Assembly: GCA_934086815.1 (NCBI GenBank)
Contig: CAKOIM010000003.1
Span: 1 to 64,000 of the forward strand
DNA: 64,000 nt
Direction: 5' to 3'
Origin: an uncultured Bacilli bacterium
GTDB lineage: Bacteria > Bacillota_I > Bacilli_A > RF39 > UBA660
Shown: piece after piece, positions 26,088-34,682 of the stretch
How the letters are laid out: each line of letters begins with the position of its first letter
Numbering within the stretch: position 1 is the first letter of the stretch
Position numbers and translations under genes: made by a program
Notes under the pieces: model-generated
Seen by the model: the letters and a program-made list of their open reading frames with translations, nothing else
The model's database searches: none
What the model was told of the DNA's origin: nothing

Positions 26088-26601
26088 TATGGCTACTGCT
26101 GATATATTCATATATTTTTTCTTTTGTATTATCTAATTTTTCAGAGACAAATTTAGAAAACATTTTAATATTAAAATCTAATTCATCGGCATAATCTAAT
26201 TCACCCTTATTTATATATTCATATTTAAATATATTAGCAACTTTATCCATAATAGGTGACAACTCATATCTAATATTATTTGATAATTTATTTTTATAAA
26301 AATCTGTATTAAAAATATAAATAGGAACTCTTTTAGCAAAACAATATCCAATTTCAAATCCTACACCAGCGTCATAAGATAATCCATTAAGTCTAGTTAT
26401 AAATACATCAGTATTATTTAAAGACTTCATATCTGCTTCAAATATATTTTTAGAAACATTACCTGCATCGCTAACCTTCAAATTACTATCTTTAAATGGT
26501 AAATAAACATTGTCATTTCTAAATCTTTTGTTATTTAAAACACTATTATACATAACAACAGAAACTTGTCTATCAAAAAAGCTATACAATTTTATAGCCA
26601 A
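26071..26601 (-). CDS. Nucleoside 2-deoxyribosyltransferase-like protein
   Basis: This 176-residue protein has the family pattern: IFEADMKSLNNTDVFITRLNG, then LSYDAGVGFEIGYCFAKRVPIYIF, where the acidic residues and the GxxxExGYA-like segment form the substrate pocket. Such enzymes move deoxyribose between bases or hydrolyse deoxynucleosides. It is the third gene of a tight module with MazG-like and thymidylate-kinase-like genes (gaps of 5 and 1 bases), so a joint role in deoxynucleotide metabolism is likely. Confidence 0.8.
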   Translation of the reverse strand: MAIKLYSFFDRQVSVVMYNSVLNNKRFRNDNVYLPFKDSNLKVSDAGNVSKNIFEADMKSLNNTDVFITRLNGLSYDAGVGFEIGYCFAKRVPIYIFNTDFYKNKLSNNIRYELSPIMDKVANIFKYEYINKGELDYADELDFNIKMFSKFVSEKLDNTKEKIYEYISSSHKIDVF

Positions 26602-26606
26602 ATATA

Positions 26607-26921
26607 TTATTTTTCTTCATATTCCTTAACTCTTGTATTTACTCCATCAATTATTTTATATTCCCTATGTCTATTTTTATTTATTTTCTTTAAAATTTCA
26701 CTTTCTAAATCAACATTTAAAATTTCAGATAATCCTAATAAGTAAATCACTACATCAGCGATTTCTTCACCAACATCATCTTTTTTCTTACGCCATGCTT
26801 CATATGCCTCAGCCATTTCACCATATGTTAAACAAAACTCTTTATTAATATCTGTAACATTAAATCCTTTATCCAATTTATTTTGATAAACTTCTTTTTG
26901 CATTTGTTTTAAATCTATCAT
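26607..26921 (-). CDS. MazG-like nucleotide pyrophosphohydrolase
   Basis: This 104-residue protein carries the all-alpha NTP pyrophosphatase metal-binding helices YGEMAEAYEAW and EEIADVVIYLL (ExxE...ExxD) and ends in a basic tail. Members cleave (d)NTPs to monophosphates. It lies one base after the kinase-like gene and five before the deoxyribosyltransferase. Together these would form or remove unusual deoxynucleotides. Confidence 0.8.
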   Translation of the reverse strand: MIDLKQMQKEVYQNKLDKGFNVTDINKEFCLTYGEMAEAYEAWRKKKDDVGEEIADVVIYLLGLSEILNVDLESEILKKINKNRHREYKIIDGVNTRVKEYEEK

Positions 26922-26922
26922 T

Positions 26923-27558
26923 TTATTCTTCCTCCAATACTTTATTTATTATTTTTCTTATTTCGAATATTCTTTTTTCCATAAATTCCGGATGATTTTT
27001 AAACCATTTTATATTAAGTGGTGATGGATGTGGCAATACAATTGCTAATTTTCCATTAATATAAATCAAATTATTTTCATCAAGAATAGATAAATATGCA
27101 TTTCTAACTTTTCCTAAACATTCAGGTGCCATCTTTATATTAAATTTTGTATTGGTATTTCTGTTAACAGATTCGTTTGATGTTATATCAATAAAAAATC
27201 CTATATCAGCTTTCGGGAAAACTGAATTAATATTAGTTACCCAATTTTTATCAACACCTTCCGCCATACGATAAGCAAGAGCGAATGGAACATATCTATC
27301 AAACAACATTATTTTATTTTTTAAGTCTTTTTGAGTTATATTTTTCATTCTTATATATCTATCAGTTGCAAATAAATACGCTTTTAAAATTGAATCTAAA
27401 GTTCCTTCTTTCGCCATGTACTTTAGTTCTCAACCAATATTTGTTTCAAATTCTTTCGAGATTTCAAAATCTACATCTAATTCTAAATAATAATCTTTTC
27501 TTATTTGCACCAATGCAGTTTTTCCACAATTATCTAATCCTTCAAAAATTACTAACAC
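26923..27558 (-). pseudogene. Thymidylate-kinase-like gene with in-frame TGA at codon 43
   Basis: A GTG at 27558 behind GAGGTGA opens a frame LVIFEGLDNCGKTAL (P-loop of dTMP kinases), which is interrupted by TGA at 27432-27430 and then continues ELKYMAKEGTLDSIL, ATDRYI, LFDRYVPFALAYR (the DR[YH] substrate motif), DIGFFIDI. The full length of about 211 codons is normal for a thymidylate kinase. With TGA as stop, as elsewhere in this genome, only the part from ATG 27417 could be made and it would lack the P-loop. So this is a nonsense-inactivated gene, unless TGA is read through; tryptophan would fit the position. Confidence 0.75.
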
Positions 27559-27609
27559 ACTAATCACCTCATCTATGTTTATATTATAACATTGAACAAA
27601 AGATTTTAC

Positions 27610-27641
27610 AAAAAAGATACTTTCTTTAACAAAGTACCTTT
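27610..27641 (-). terminator. Terminator-like hairpin near the element end
   Basis: On the minus strand GGTACTTT pairs with AAAGTATC (G-U included) and is followed by TTTTTT. It lies just inside the element, after the truncated amidase reading frame. Confidence 0.65.
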
Positions 27642-27689
27642 ATTACTTGTATTTACTTATCCTTATAACTATTCTTTTCATTTTTGGAT

Positions 27690-27827
27690 TTATCCTATTC
27701 CTCCATGTCCAGCATCAACAATTATAATTTTTCCTTGCAAAGGTAAACTTGCCTTAACAGGAAAAATACTAAAAAGGCTAATAAGAACGCAAAAAGACAA
27801 AACCATATTAATGTAATAATTTTTCAT
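27690..27827 (-). pseudogene. N-acetylmuramoyl-L-alanine amidase, 5' part (cut by the element)
   Basis: ATG at 27827 opens 45 codons: a short basic N-terminus, a hydrophobic signal-peptide core (MVLSFCVLISLFSIFPVKA), then GKIIIVDAGHGG, where His is the first zinc ligand of Amidase_3 enzymes. Two element-derived codons (IG) and TAA follow. The break lies exactly at the repeat shared with 18747-18756, and the missing remainder starts there in the same frame. The gene is a cell-wall amidase interrupted by the element and would be restored on excision. Confidence 0.9.
27699..27708. repeat. Attachment core, amidase 5' side of the element
   Basis: TCCTCCATGT is identical to 18747-18756. On the coding strand it reads ACATGGAGGA, the codons for HGG of the amidase zinc motif. 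Confidence 0.85.
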
Positions 27828-27934
27828 ATTAAAATTTTATGTTTTTTATTACTAATTATTTACAATTCAATAAAATCAAATCGCAAAAAAATTCAAACTA
27901 GTAGACAATACAATCAAAAATAAAAAAGAATTTA

Positions 27935-28759
27935 TCAGTCTTTATCATAGTCATCTAAAAATGATTTATAAACCCCATCTTCTTTTGTTCCTAAAACACA
28001 ATTTAAATTAATATTATCTAATGATTTAAATATATTATAATCAATATCCGAATTTTCTTTTCTTAATTTTGTTATTAATTCCTTTATAACTTGTCTTTTA
28101 CTATGATTTGAATTTTCATCAACCTTTAAAGAAAACTTACATGCACAATTAATAAATGTTAAATCATTATACTTAGCCCATGAAATAATATCATTTTCTT
28201 TTACCATATAAAGAGGTCTTATTAATTCCAAACCAACATAATTATCACTATGAAGCTTAGGCATCATTGTTTTAACTTCTGAACCATAAAACATAGATAA
28301 TAATGTAGTTTCTATAACATCATCAAAGTGATGACCTAGGGCAATTTTATTACAACCTAATTCTTCGGCTTTACTATATAAAAAACCTCTCCGCATCCTA
28401 GCACATAAATAACATGGGCTTTTACCACCAGCTAAATCTACCACATTAAAAATATCACTTGAAAATATTTCTAAATCAACATTTAATGTTTTAGCATTTT
28501 CCTTTATCATATTCAAATTTTTTTCATTATATCCTGGATTCATACATACATATTTTGCTTCAAATTTAAATTTACCGTGTTTTATTAATTCTTCAATACA
28601 TTTAGCAAGTAAAAATGAATCCTTACCCCCAGAAATACAAACCATAATTTTATCATTTTCTTGAATTAAATTATATTCCATTACAGCTTTTACAAATTTA
28701 GACCATATTTCTTTTCTAAATCTTTTTATTATGCTTCTTTCAATTTCTTTATATCTATT
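27935..28759 (-). CDS. TtcA-like tRNA thiolation ATPase
   Basis: The N-type ATP-pyrophosphatase loop SGGKDS, CYLCARMRR (the CxxC that ligates iron-sulfur), LGHHFDD and a third cysteine in NCACKFS identify the TtcA family, which makes 2-thiocytidine in tRNA. ATG at 28759 (MNRYKEIERS) is preferred over the longer frame from 28780, because homology starts there. It partly overlaps or abuts the upstream methyltransferase gene (end at 28755). About 274 residues. Confidence 0.82.
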   Translation of the reverse strand, partial: NRYKEIERSIIKRFRKEIWSKFVKAVMEYNLIQENDKIMVCISGGKDSFLLAKCIEELIKHGKFKFEAKYVCMNPGYNEKNLNMIKENAKTLNVDLEIFSSDIFNVVDLAGGKSPCYLCARMRRGFLYSKAEELGCNKIALGHHFDDVIETTLLSMFYGSEVKTMMPKLHSDNYVGLELIRPLYMVKENDIISWAKYNDLTFINCACKFSLKVDENSNHSKRQVIKELITKLRKENSDIDYNIFKSLDNINLNCVLGTKEDGVYKSFLDDYDKD

Positions 28760-29624
28760 CATTACTTTGCCATCTCCCATAAATACCGCAAGGTAAGATA
28801 AGATTATTATTAGTAATTGGTAACCCTACTTCACCAGAATCTACCATTCCACCATATTTCTTTTCCATTTTTAATTTTAATATATTATATAAAACTTGAC
28901 TAGATAAACCTGTTGTATAAGCATTAATTAAAAAGAATAAAGGCTTATCACTTAATATTAACATACATCTTTCAATTAATTGATCTAAATTTTTTTCTAA
29001 CTTCCAAACTTCACCGCTCGGACCTCTTCCATAACTTGGCGGATCCATTACTATCGCATCATATTTATTACCCCTTCTAATTTCCCTCTCAACAAATTTT
29101 AAACAATCATCAACTAAAAATTTAATATAATTATTTTCTATGCCACTTAATTTTGCATTTTCTTTAGCCCAATTAACCATTCCTTTAGATGAATCAACAT
29201 GAACTACTAATTCTGCGCCAGCCCTACTACAGGCAACCGTTGCTCCACCTGTGTAAGCAAATAAATTTAAAACCTTTATATTTCGTTTAGACGCTTTAAT
29301 CTTGCTCATCATAAAATCCCAATTAGTAGCTTGCTCCGGAAATAAACCGGTGTGCTTAAAATTAGTCGGACTTACTTTAAAACGTAAATCTTTATATTTA
29401 ACTGTCCAAAAATCTGGTAAACTTCTTTTAAAGTCCCAATGTCCTCCACCATCATTAGATCTAACATAAGATGCATTTACATTATCCCAAATTTTATTTT
29501 CTATTCTTGGCCACATAGCTTGAGGTTCTGGTCTTCTTAAAATAATATTACCCCAACGTTCTAATTTTTCACCATTTCCAGCATCAATACATTCATAATC
29601 TTTCCATTCATTACTTAATCTCAT
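28755..29624 (-). CDS. Class I SAM-dependent methyltransferase, RlmI/RlmK-like
   Basis: This 289-residue protein has the SAM-binding motif VLNLFAYTGGATVACSRAG, the acidic motif II HVDSSKGMV and the catalytic-loop motif MDPPSYGRG, as in C5-cytosine 23S rRNA methyltransferases of the RlmI type. The N-terminal PUA domain of RlmI is absent. It is just upstream of the TtcA-like gene, giving a small RNA-modification operon. Confidence 0.82.
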   Translation of the reverse strand: MRLSNEWKDYECIDAGNGEKLERWGNIILRRPEPQAMWPRIENKIWDNVNASYVRSNDGGGHWDFKRSLPDFWTVKYKDLRFKVSPTNFKHTGLFPEQATNWDFMMSKIKASKRNIKVLNLFAYTGGATVACSRAGAELVVHVDSSKGMVNWAKENAKLSGIENNYIKFLVDDCLKFVEREIRRGNKYDAIVMDPPSYGRGPSGEVWKLEKNLDQLIERCMLILSDKPLFFLINAYTTGLSSQVLYNILKLKMEKKYGGMVDSGEVGLPITNNNLILPCGIYGRWQSNE

Positions 29625-29675
29625 AATTTCGCCTCTTCCATATTTTACTAAAATAACTACTAATTAGCAATAAAA

Positions 29676-31043
29676 TTAATACAAAGATAATATAACTCTA
29701 AAAGTTTTATCTCCTCTTGATAAGGCATCAGTTATACCAAAGTCAAATATTCCCGAATAACTTCCACCTCTAAAAGAACCTCCTCTTTTCACCCAGGGAT
29801 AAGATACCGTTGCAAAATAAGCATTATTTCCATTCCATGTTTTATTAGCAATTTTATTTGATATAACTTCCCCCATCATATCTCCGACTTGACTTCTACT
29901 ATAATCAAATTTATCACTTGGTTTATAAAAAGTATAATATCTTTTATTTTGTGGTAAAGCTCCATAAAATCCTCCCAAATTATTATTAATTGGATAGTCA
30001 CTTACAATTCCCATTACACATTCCCAAGAACCTCCGGCTAAATCATATATTCCATAAATAGTACCAGTCGAAGAAGCACCAGTTCCGTAATATGGATAAT
30101 CATAAGTATATGGGCATCTATAACTTCCTCCATTAATCGCAGTACCCGCTGAACATCCAGTTACAACTTTATCCCAATTGTCATTTCCCATTGCAGTATT
30201 TAAAAATATTAATCTCTCACTACCTGTATACTCTGAATTATTTCTTTTCCCATAATTAGAATAAGATAAAGCAGCCATTGCTCCATATTCCATATTAGTT
30301 ATAATTCTTGTTGAAACATCTAAACCATAACTATCTTTAATACTAGTCGCATACGTCCACATTTGTGCCATGTTTAAGTTAACAAGTGTTGGCTTAGTAG
30401 CTAATATTTTAATAATACCATCTTCTAAAGTAGGTTCAAATTTAGCTATCCAAAAACCGTTTAATTCTTTTGTTTCTCCATTAACATTAACACTAAAAGC
30501 CGGATGTGTATAAAATAGCCCATTTTTAACATCGGTTTTTTTAAGAGTTTCATTATTTACAAAATTAACTTCAAGCATTTGTTCTTCAATAGGTTTAAAT
30601 TCAACATTAAATAATTTATATTCAAATCGAGGAATCCACACAAAAAAACCTAAAACATCACTCTTATTTACTACTGTATTTGCATCACTATTTTCATAAT
30701 ACTCTTTTTTCTCATCTTTTACTACTACAGCATTTGCCCAATTAAATTCTTTATAAGAATACCACTTTTCATGAATATTTGCTTTTTTCCATGCTCCGCC
30801 ATCATAATAAACAGGTATTAAATTTTTATAAACTTCCGGATAAGCTCCATTTAACACATCTTCTTTATATATTGCATATTCCATTGGCTTTCCATCAAAA
30901 ACTGGTTTTACTACTTCAATATCATTACTTTTATATACTATATTATTTTTTGTTTCATACTTATAATAAAAAACACCTAAAAATATGCCTAAAAAAATAC
31001 TAAAACACAATATAAAAAACTCACTTTTTCTTATTTTTACCAC
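29676..31043 (-). CDS. Membrane-anchored protein with formylglycine-enzyme-like (SUMF1) fold
   Basis: This 455-residue protein has an N-terminal anchor (about 8-26), an extracellular region, and a C-terminal half with the SUMF1/FGE pattern: GIYDLAGGSWECVMGI (canonical DLAGNVWEW) and WVKRGGSFRGGSYSG (canonical RGGSW). It shows no clear catalytic cysteine pair, so a surface binding or receptor-type role is more likely than sulfatase maturation. It stands alone before the rplM-rpsI operon. Function unknown. Confidence 0.65.
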   Translation of the reverse strand: MVKIRKSEFFILCFSIFLGIFLGVFYYKYETKNNIVYKSNDIEVVKPVFDGKPMEYAIYKEDVLNGAYPEVYKNLIPVYYDGGAWKKANIHEKWYSYKEFNWANAVVVKDEKKEYYENSDANTVVNKSDVLGFFVWIPRFEYKLFNVEFKPIEEQMLEVNFVNNETLKKTDVKNGLFYTHPAFSVNVNGETKELNGFWIAKFEPTLEDGIIKILATKPTLVNLNMAQMWTYATSIKDSYGLDVSTRIITNMEYGAMAALSYSNYGKRNNSEYTGSERLIFLNTAMGNDNWDKVVTGCSAGTAINGGSYRCPYTYDYPYYGTGASSTGTIYGIYDLAGGSWECVMGIVSDYPINNNLGGFYGALPQNKRYYTFYKPSDKFDYSRSQVGDMMGEVISNKIANKTWNGNNAYFATVSYPWVKRGGSFRGGSYSGIFDFGITDALSRGDKTFRVILSLY

Positions 31044-31097
31044 GATATTTACTCCCTATACTACTATTTAAGTATAAAATAATAATTACATTATTGC

Positions 31098-31133
31098 AAA
31101 CAAAAACTCCATAACTCAACGTTATGAAGTTTA
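31098..31133 (-). terminator. Terminator of rplM-rpsI
   Basis: On the minus strand AACTTCATAAC and GTTATGGAGTT pair around a five-base loop and are followed by TTTTG, a few bases after the rpsI stop. Confidence 0.85.
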
Positions 31134-31138
31134 AAATA

Positions 31139-31558
31139 TTATCTCTTAGAGAATTGTGGAGCTCTACGAGCTTTTCTAAGACCATATTTTTTACGTTCTT
31201 TAACTCTTGGATCTCTTGTAATAAATCCAGCATTTTTAAGAATATGTCTATAACTATCTTCTCTAGTTTGATCAGTATTAGCATCAAATTTTAATAATGC
31301 TCTAGTAATACCTAAACGTATAGCACCAGTTTGACCTGAAAAACCTCCACCGTTAACTTTAATGTCAATATCAAATCTATTTTCATTATTTGTTGCTACA
31401 AGTGGTTGTTTTAAATCCATTACTAAAGTAGCATATGGCATATATTCATTAACATCAACACCATTAACTGTAATATTACCAGTTCCACCTACTAATCTTA
31501 CTTGTGCAACACTTCTTTTTCTTCTTCCAGTCGCAGTCCATTCTTGTTTCTTACTCAT
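31139..31558 (-). CDS. rpsI: 30S ribosomal protein S9
   Basis: This 139-residue protein has the S9 signatures [27 protein letters not shown](TRALL) and the basic C-terminus [18 protein letters not shown] that reaches the ribosomal P site. It follows rplM by 8 bases, the usual two-gene operon. A few residues longer at the N-terminus than the B. subtilis protein. Confidence 0.98.
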   Translation of the reverse strand: MSKKQEWTATGRRKRSVAQVRLVGGTGNITVNGVDVNEYMPYATLVMDLKQPLVATNNENRFDIDIKVNGGGFSGQTGAIRLGITRALLKFDANTDQTREDSYRHILKNAGFITRDPRVKERKKYGLRKARRAPQFSKR

Positions 31559-31566
31559 AATTCCTC

Positions 31567-31998
31567 CTATTTAATTTCCATAACCATTGGTTTTTGTGCT
31601 TCATGTTTATGTTCAGCACCACTATAAACAAATAGTTTTTTACCCATAGCTCTTCCTAAACGATTGTGAGGAAGCATTCCTTTAACAGCTCTTTCTACCA
31701 TTTCTTCTGGATATCTTTCGATCATAACTTTTGCAGTTCTTTCTCTTAATCCACCTGGATATCCACTATGATTGTAATACTTCTTATCTTCTAATTTATT
31801 ACCAGTTAAAACAACTTTTGAAGCATTAACTATAATTACATAATCACCACAATCAACATGAGGAGTATAAGTAACTTTATGTTTCCCACGTAATACGTGA
31901 GCAGCTTGAGTAGCTATACGACCTAAAGTCTTTCCTTCAGCATCAATAACATACCATTTTCTTTCAATATTTTCTTTTTTTTGCATAAATGTTTTCAT
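31567..31998 (-). CDS. rplM: 50S ribosomal protein L13
   Basis: This 143-residue protein has the full L13 pattern: [53 protein letters not shown] and [12 protein letters not shown]. It is the first gene of the rplM-rpsI operon. The roughly 150 bases upstream hold no gene; an autoregulatory leader may be there but I could not fold one convincingly. Confidence 0.98.
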   Translation of the reverse strand: MKTFMQKKENIERKWYVIDAEGKTLGRIATQAAHVLRGKHKVTYTPHVDCGDYVIIVNASKVVLTGNKLEDKKYYNHSGYPGGLRERTAKVMIERYPEEMVERAVKGMLPHNRLGRAMGKKLFVYSGAEHKHEAQKPMVMEIK

Positions 31999-32153
31999 AA
32001 ATACTATCCTTCCATTAACATATGTTCACAGTTTAATTTTCCCACGACTAAACCACTCACATAAATAAAATGTACCGATTAAAATTATATGAAAAAAAAA
32101 GCAAAAAGTCAAATCATTTTAGCCATTTTCTTAAAATAATGTATATTTTTTTA

Positions 32154-32810
32154 CTATTTTCTTCTTTTTAAAGAAAAATCATCTCTACATAATAATTCTT
32201 CATCATCTATTTTACCGCTTTTGGCATAATATAAAAGATTTATTAATTCTAAGAATATTGCTTTTTTACCTGACAATGATTTATCCCAAGAATCAATATC
32301 TGTAATTCCATCTTTTGCTCCCCAGTATTGAATTACCGAAGTATTACCTAACAATCCTAAATAGTGCATTAATAACATAGTACATCTTCTAATATGAAAA
32401 TCAGATGTTATTACTGTGAATGTTGTATTTTTAGGATTTTCCATCAGTTTTATTGTGTTTATTACATTTTCAAACGTATTTCTTGATTGATCTTCTAATA
32501 CAATGTCTTTTAATATATCCATACTAACGCCTTTACTAATAATATAATTAAACATTTTCAAAGCTTCAGTTATCGATCTATCAGTATTAAGAAACCCAAC
32601 ACCTCCAGATAAGACAATTTTATCAAGCAACCCCTTTTCATATAATTTTAATGCCGCATCTACTCTATTATACATAGAAATTCCGCCAAAAACTAAGCCA
32701 ACATTTCTTTGAATAATAGTTTTAGGTTCTTTTGCAAATACTATTTTTTCTTTAATATCTTTATCAAATCCGATTATTTCTAAATAACTTGTTTCAGATA
32801 ATTTTTTCAT
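32154..32810 (-). CDS. YdcF/ElyC-family (DUF218) protein
   Basis: This 218-residue protein has the DUF218 pattern: LVFGG, KIVLSGGVG, IVLEDQSRNTFEN and FTVITSDFHIRRC. Related proteins act in envelope or lipid-carrier metabolism or bind SAM. No membrane segment is present, so it is cytosolic. It stands alone. Confidence 0.8.
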   Translation of the reverse strand: MKKLSETSYLEIIGFDKDIKEKIVFAKEPKTIIQRNVGLVFGGISMYNRVDAALKLYEKGLLDKIVLSGGVGFLNTDRSITEALKMFNYIISKGVSMDILKDIVLEDQSRNTFENVINTIKLMENPKNTTFTVITSDFHIRRCTMLLMHYLGLLGNTSVIQYWGAKDGITDIDSWDKSLSGKKAIFLELINLLYYAKSGKIDDEELLCRDDFSLKRRK

Positions 32811-33000
32811 ATTTCCCCCATTAGTTAATCATATATTATATTATTTTAGACTTTATGTCAATTTTTTTGTAACAACGAAATTGTTATAAATTACCAAAAA
32901 TTACGCAAATATTACAACTTATGTTGAACTTTGACGAGCACTTTTACTTGCTTTTTTAATTATTGAGATTTATTATATAAACTTATTAAAGGATGCTTTT
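32811..33000. other. Intergenic stretch without recognisable genes
   Basis: AT-rich spacer between the YdcF-like gene and the transposase remnant. Only an imperfect palindrome around TAACAACGAAATTGTTA was noticed. Confidence 0.4.
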
Positions 33001-33371
33001 ATGCCTACTAATTAATCGCCAAAAATAAAACAAAAGATATCTTTTATAGATTTAATTATGATAAGATGTTTAAAGCAATATTCATAGGATTTAACGAAAA
33101 TCGAACTCATTTACTGTGTGAACTTTTAAAAAATAGATAAAATAATTAAATTTATTCCAGTTGGATTAAATGCCAGACAAAAAATAAAAGAAGCAAAAGA
33201 TTAGCTCTCCTTGTTGAAGCAGAAGGAAGAAAAATAAATCTAGAACTTAATTCATCGTACAATGAAAGTACAAAAAAAAGAAATATTAATTTTTATTTTT
33301 CTTTTTGAAGTCAAAAAACACTAGTAAGTGAAGCATATGATATTGTTCCAGAGTTTATCATTAAACTATAA
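33001..33371 (+). pseudogene. Decayed PD-(D/E)XK (Rpn/PDDEXK_2) transposase-family gene
   Basis: An ATG behind AAAGGATG opens a frame closed after four codons. Fragments of the family follow in shifting frames: RFNYDKMFKAIFIGFNENR, then KRLALLVEAEGRKINLELNSSY (nuclease core D-x-E...N/E-x-N-x-x-Y), then a TGA, then SQKTLVSEAYDIVPEFI. At least one frameshift and three stops make it non-functional. The family comprises Rpn-like recombination-promoting nucleases. Confidence 0.7.
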
Positions 33372-33381
33372 TAGATTCATT

Positions 33382-33419
33382 AAAAAAAATAGCAAACCTA
33401 TAGTATCTTGCTATTTTTT
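33382..33419 (-). terminator. Terminator after truA
   Basis: AAATAGCAA and TTGCTATTT pair across an 11-base loop with T-runs on both strands, so it may also act on the plus side. The truA stop codon lies within it. Confidence 0.75.
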
Positions 33420-34137
33420 AATAAACAATTTTTTTTAAATATAAACCAGATGCCGGAACAACACTTAATTTTTTACAATTACCAGGATTTTCAAGCATTT
33501 GTATAATTACTTCATCATTCACTTTTCCTCGCCCAACATCAATTAAAGCTCCGACTAAATGACGAACCATATACCTAAAAAATCCCACTCCCCAAAAGGT
33601 TATCTCTATAATATCGTTTCTTTTCTTTATTTTTATTTTATATATCGTTGATAAATAACTATCTCTATACCCACTAACAAAATTTTGAAAATCATGAGTT
33701 CCTAAAAATAATTTACTCACTTTTTTCATTTTTTTTATATCTAACGGATATCTTAGTTGATAATAATAACCATCATACTCCTTTTTAAATGCACCATTAT
33801 TAATTTTATAAACATAACACTTCTTTTTAACACTATGCCTAGCATGAAAATTACCATTTACTTCTTTAATACTTTTAATAATTATTTCCCCACCAAGCAT
33901 TTTATTAATTTCTAAAACTTCTTTTTTTGTAACCTTTTTTATTGCATCGAAATGGGCTGCTTGACATTTAGCATGCACTCCAGCATCAGTTCGCCCACTT
34001 CCTTTTATAAGTATTTCTTCGCCTATAACCTTACTTATATTTTTTTCTAATGTTCCTTGGACATTTTTTACATCTTTTTGTCTTTGAAATCCATGGAACT
34101 TTGTTCCATCATAACTAAACTTAATCAAATATCTCAT
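33418..34137 (-). CDS. truA: tRNA pseudouridine(38-40) synthase TruA
   Basis: This 239-residue enzyme has the catalytic Asp in GSGRTDAGVHA, the N-terminal YDGTKFHGFQRQ and the C-terminal FWGVGFFRYMVRHLVGALIDVGRG. It modifies the anticodon arm of many tRNAs. It overlaps the degenerate EcfA-like gene by 4 bases, keeping the ecfA-ecfA'-ecfT-truA order known from Bacilli, although ecfT is gone. Confidence 0.96.
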   Translation of the reverse strand: MRYLIKFSYDGTKFHGFQRQKDVKNVQGTLEKNISKVIGEEILIKGSGRTDAGVHAKCQAAHFDAIKKVTKKEVLEINKMLGGEIIIKSIKEVNGNFHARHSVKKKCYVYKINNGAFKKEYDGYYYQLRYPLDIKKMKKVSKLFLGTHDFQNFVSGYRDSYLSTIYKIKIKKRNDIIEITFWGVGFFRYMVRHLVGALIDVGRGKVNDEVIIQMLENPGNCKKLSVVPASGLYLKKIVY

Positions 34138-34682
34138 GATTTAATCCTATAAATAGCTTTTAATAATTCATCTATTTCTTTATACTCATTTATTTTAACC
34201 CCATTTTCTAATGTTTTTTGGGTAAACTCTACTATTTTAGGTAGCTGTATCCAATTAACTAAATCATTATCATAAAGACTTTTAAAATTCAATACTTCCT
34301 CGTTGTTGAAAACATATATGTTATCAACCAAATTTATAAATAATTCGCCATTTTTATCAATCAATATTATTTTTCGGTCATACTTTACTACTTTTTTAAA
34401 CAAACCTTTAAAAAACTCAATGTCCTTTTTAGTTAATCCCCGACTAAAGTTATTTAAAACAATAATTTTTTCTTGTAATTTACTCGCTAAGATTATTTTA
34501 TTTTTATCTCTAAAACTTAAATCTTCAAAATTTTTATCTAACATTTCTTCCGTTAACCCGACCATTTTTAAAGCTTGTTCTGGCTTCTTTAAAACAATAT
34601 CTTTTACTAATCCATTGTAACTTTCCTTAATATCATAGTTAATAACCCCGATTATATTTCCATTTAAACTACTTAATTCCAT
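34134..34682 (-). CDS. Vestigial EcfA2-like protein lacking ATPase motifs
   Basis: This 182-residue protein keeps the outline of the C-terminal half of an energy-coupling-factor ATPase: ALKMVGLTEEMLDKNFEDLS (signature region, with SGG changed to SFR), KIIVLNNFSRGL (Walker B position, DEP changed to NNF), VDNIYVFNN and IVEFTQKTLENGVKI near the end. No Walker A, catalytic Glu or H-loop His is present, so it cannot hydrolyse ATP. It lies directly before truA, where ecfA2 or ecfT stands in Bacilli. The open frame and overlaps on both sides suggest it is still made. Confidence 0.6.
   Translation of the reverse strand: MELSSLNGNIIGVINYDIKESYNGLVKDIVLKKPEQALKMVGLTEEMLDKNFEDLSFRDKNKIILASKLQEKIIVLNNFSRGLTKKDIEFFKGLFKKVVKYDRKIILIDKNGELFINLVDNIYVFNNEEVLNFKSLYDNDLVNWIQLPKIVEFTQKTLENGVKINEYKEIDELLKAIYRIKS

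Larger units (their letters stand above)
18747..27708 (-). mobile_element. Serine-recombinase integrative element inserted in an amidase gene (8.95 kb)
   Basis: The two copies of TCCTCCATGT (18747-18756 and 27699-27708) mark the ends. Outside them lie the two halves of one amidase gene, which rejoin in frame at DAGH-GG-LDPG. Inside are dinD, a large serine recombinase, a small accessory protein, two replication-type winged-helix proteins, two unknown proteins, a decayed MobV gene and a three-gene nucleotide module. All intact genes point the same way. It was probably mobilizable once but its relaxase is now broken. Confidence 0.88.

Noticed and set aside
26923..27558. Use of TGA as tryptophan throughout the genome
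   Set aside because: TGA ends several chromosomal genes in ATGA overlaps (for example the ligase and the Abi_2 gene), so the standard stop meaning holds.
31021..31287. 88-codon minus-strand frame overlapping rpsI
   Set aside because: It lies out of frame across the rpsI coding region and terminator; rpsI is certain.
31999..32153. L13-type ribosomal leader upstream of rplM
   Set aside because: No convincing hairpin or conserved motif could be identified by eye.
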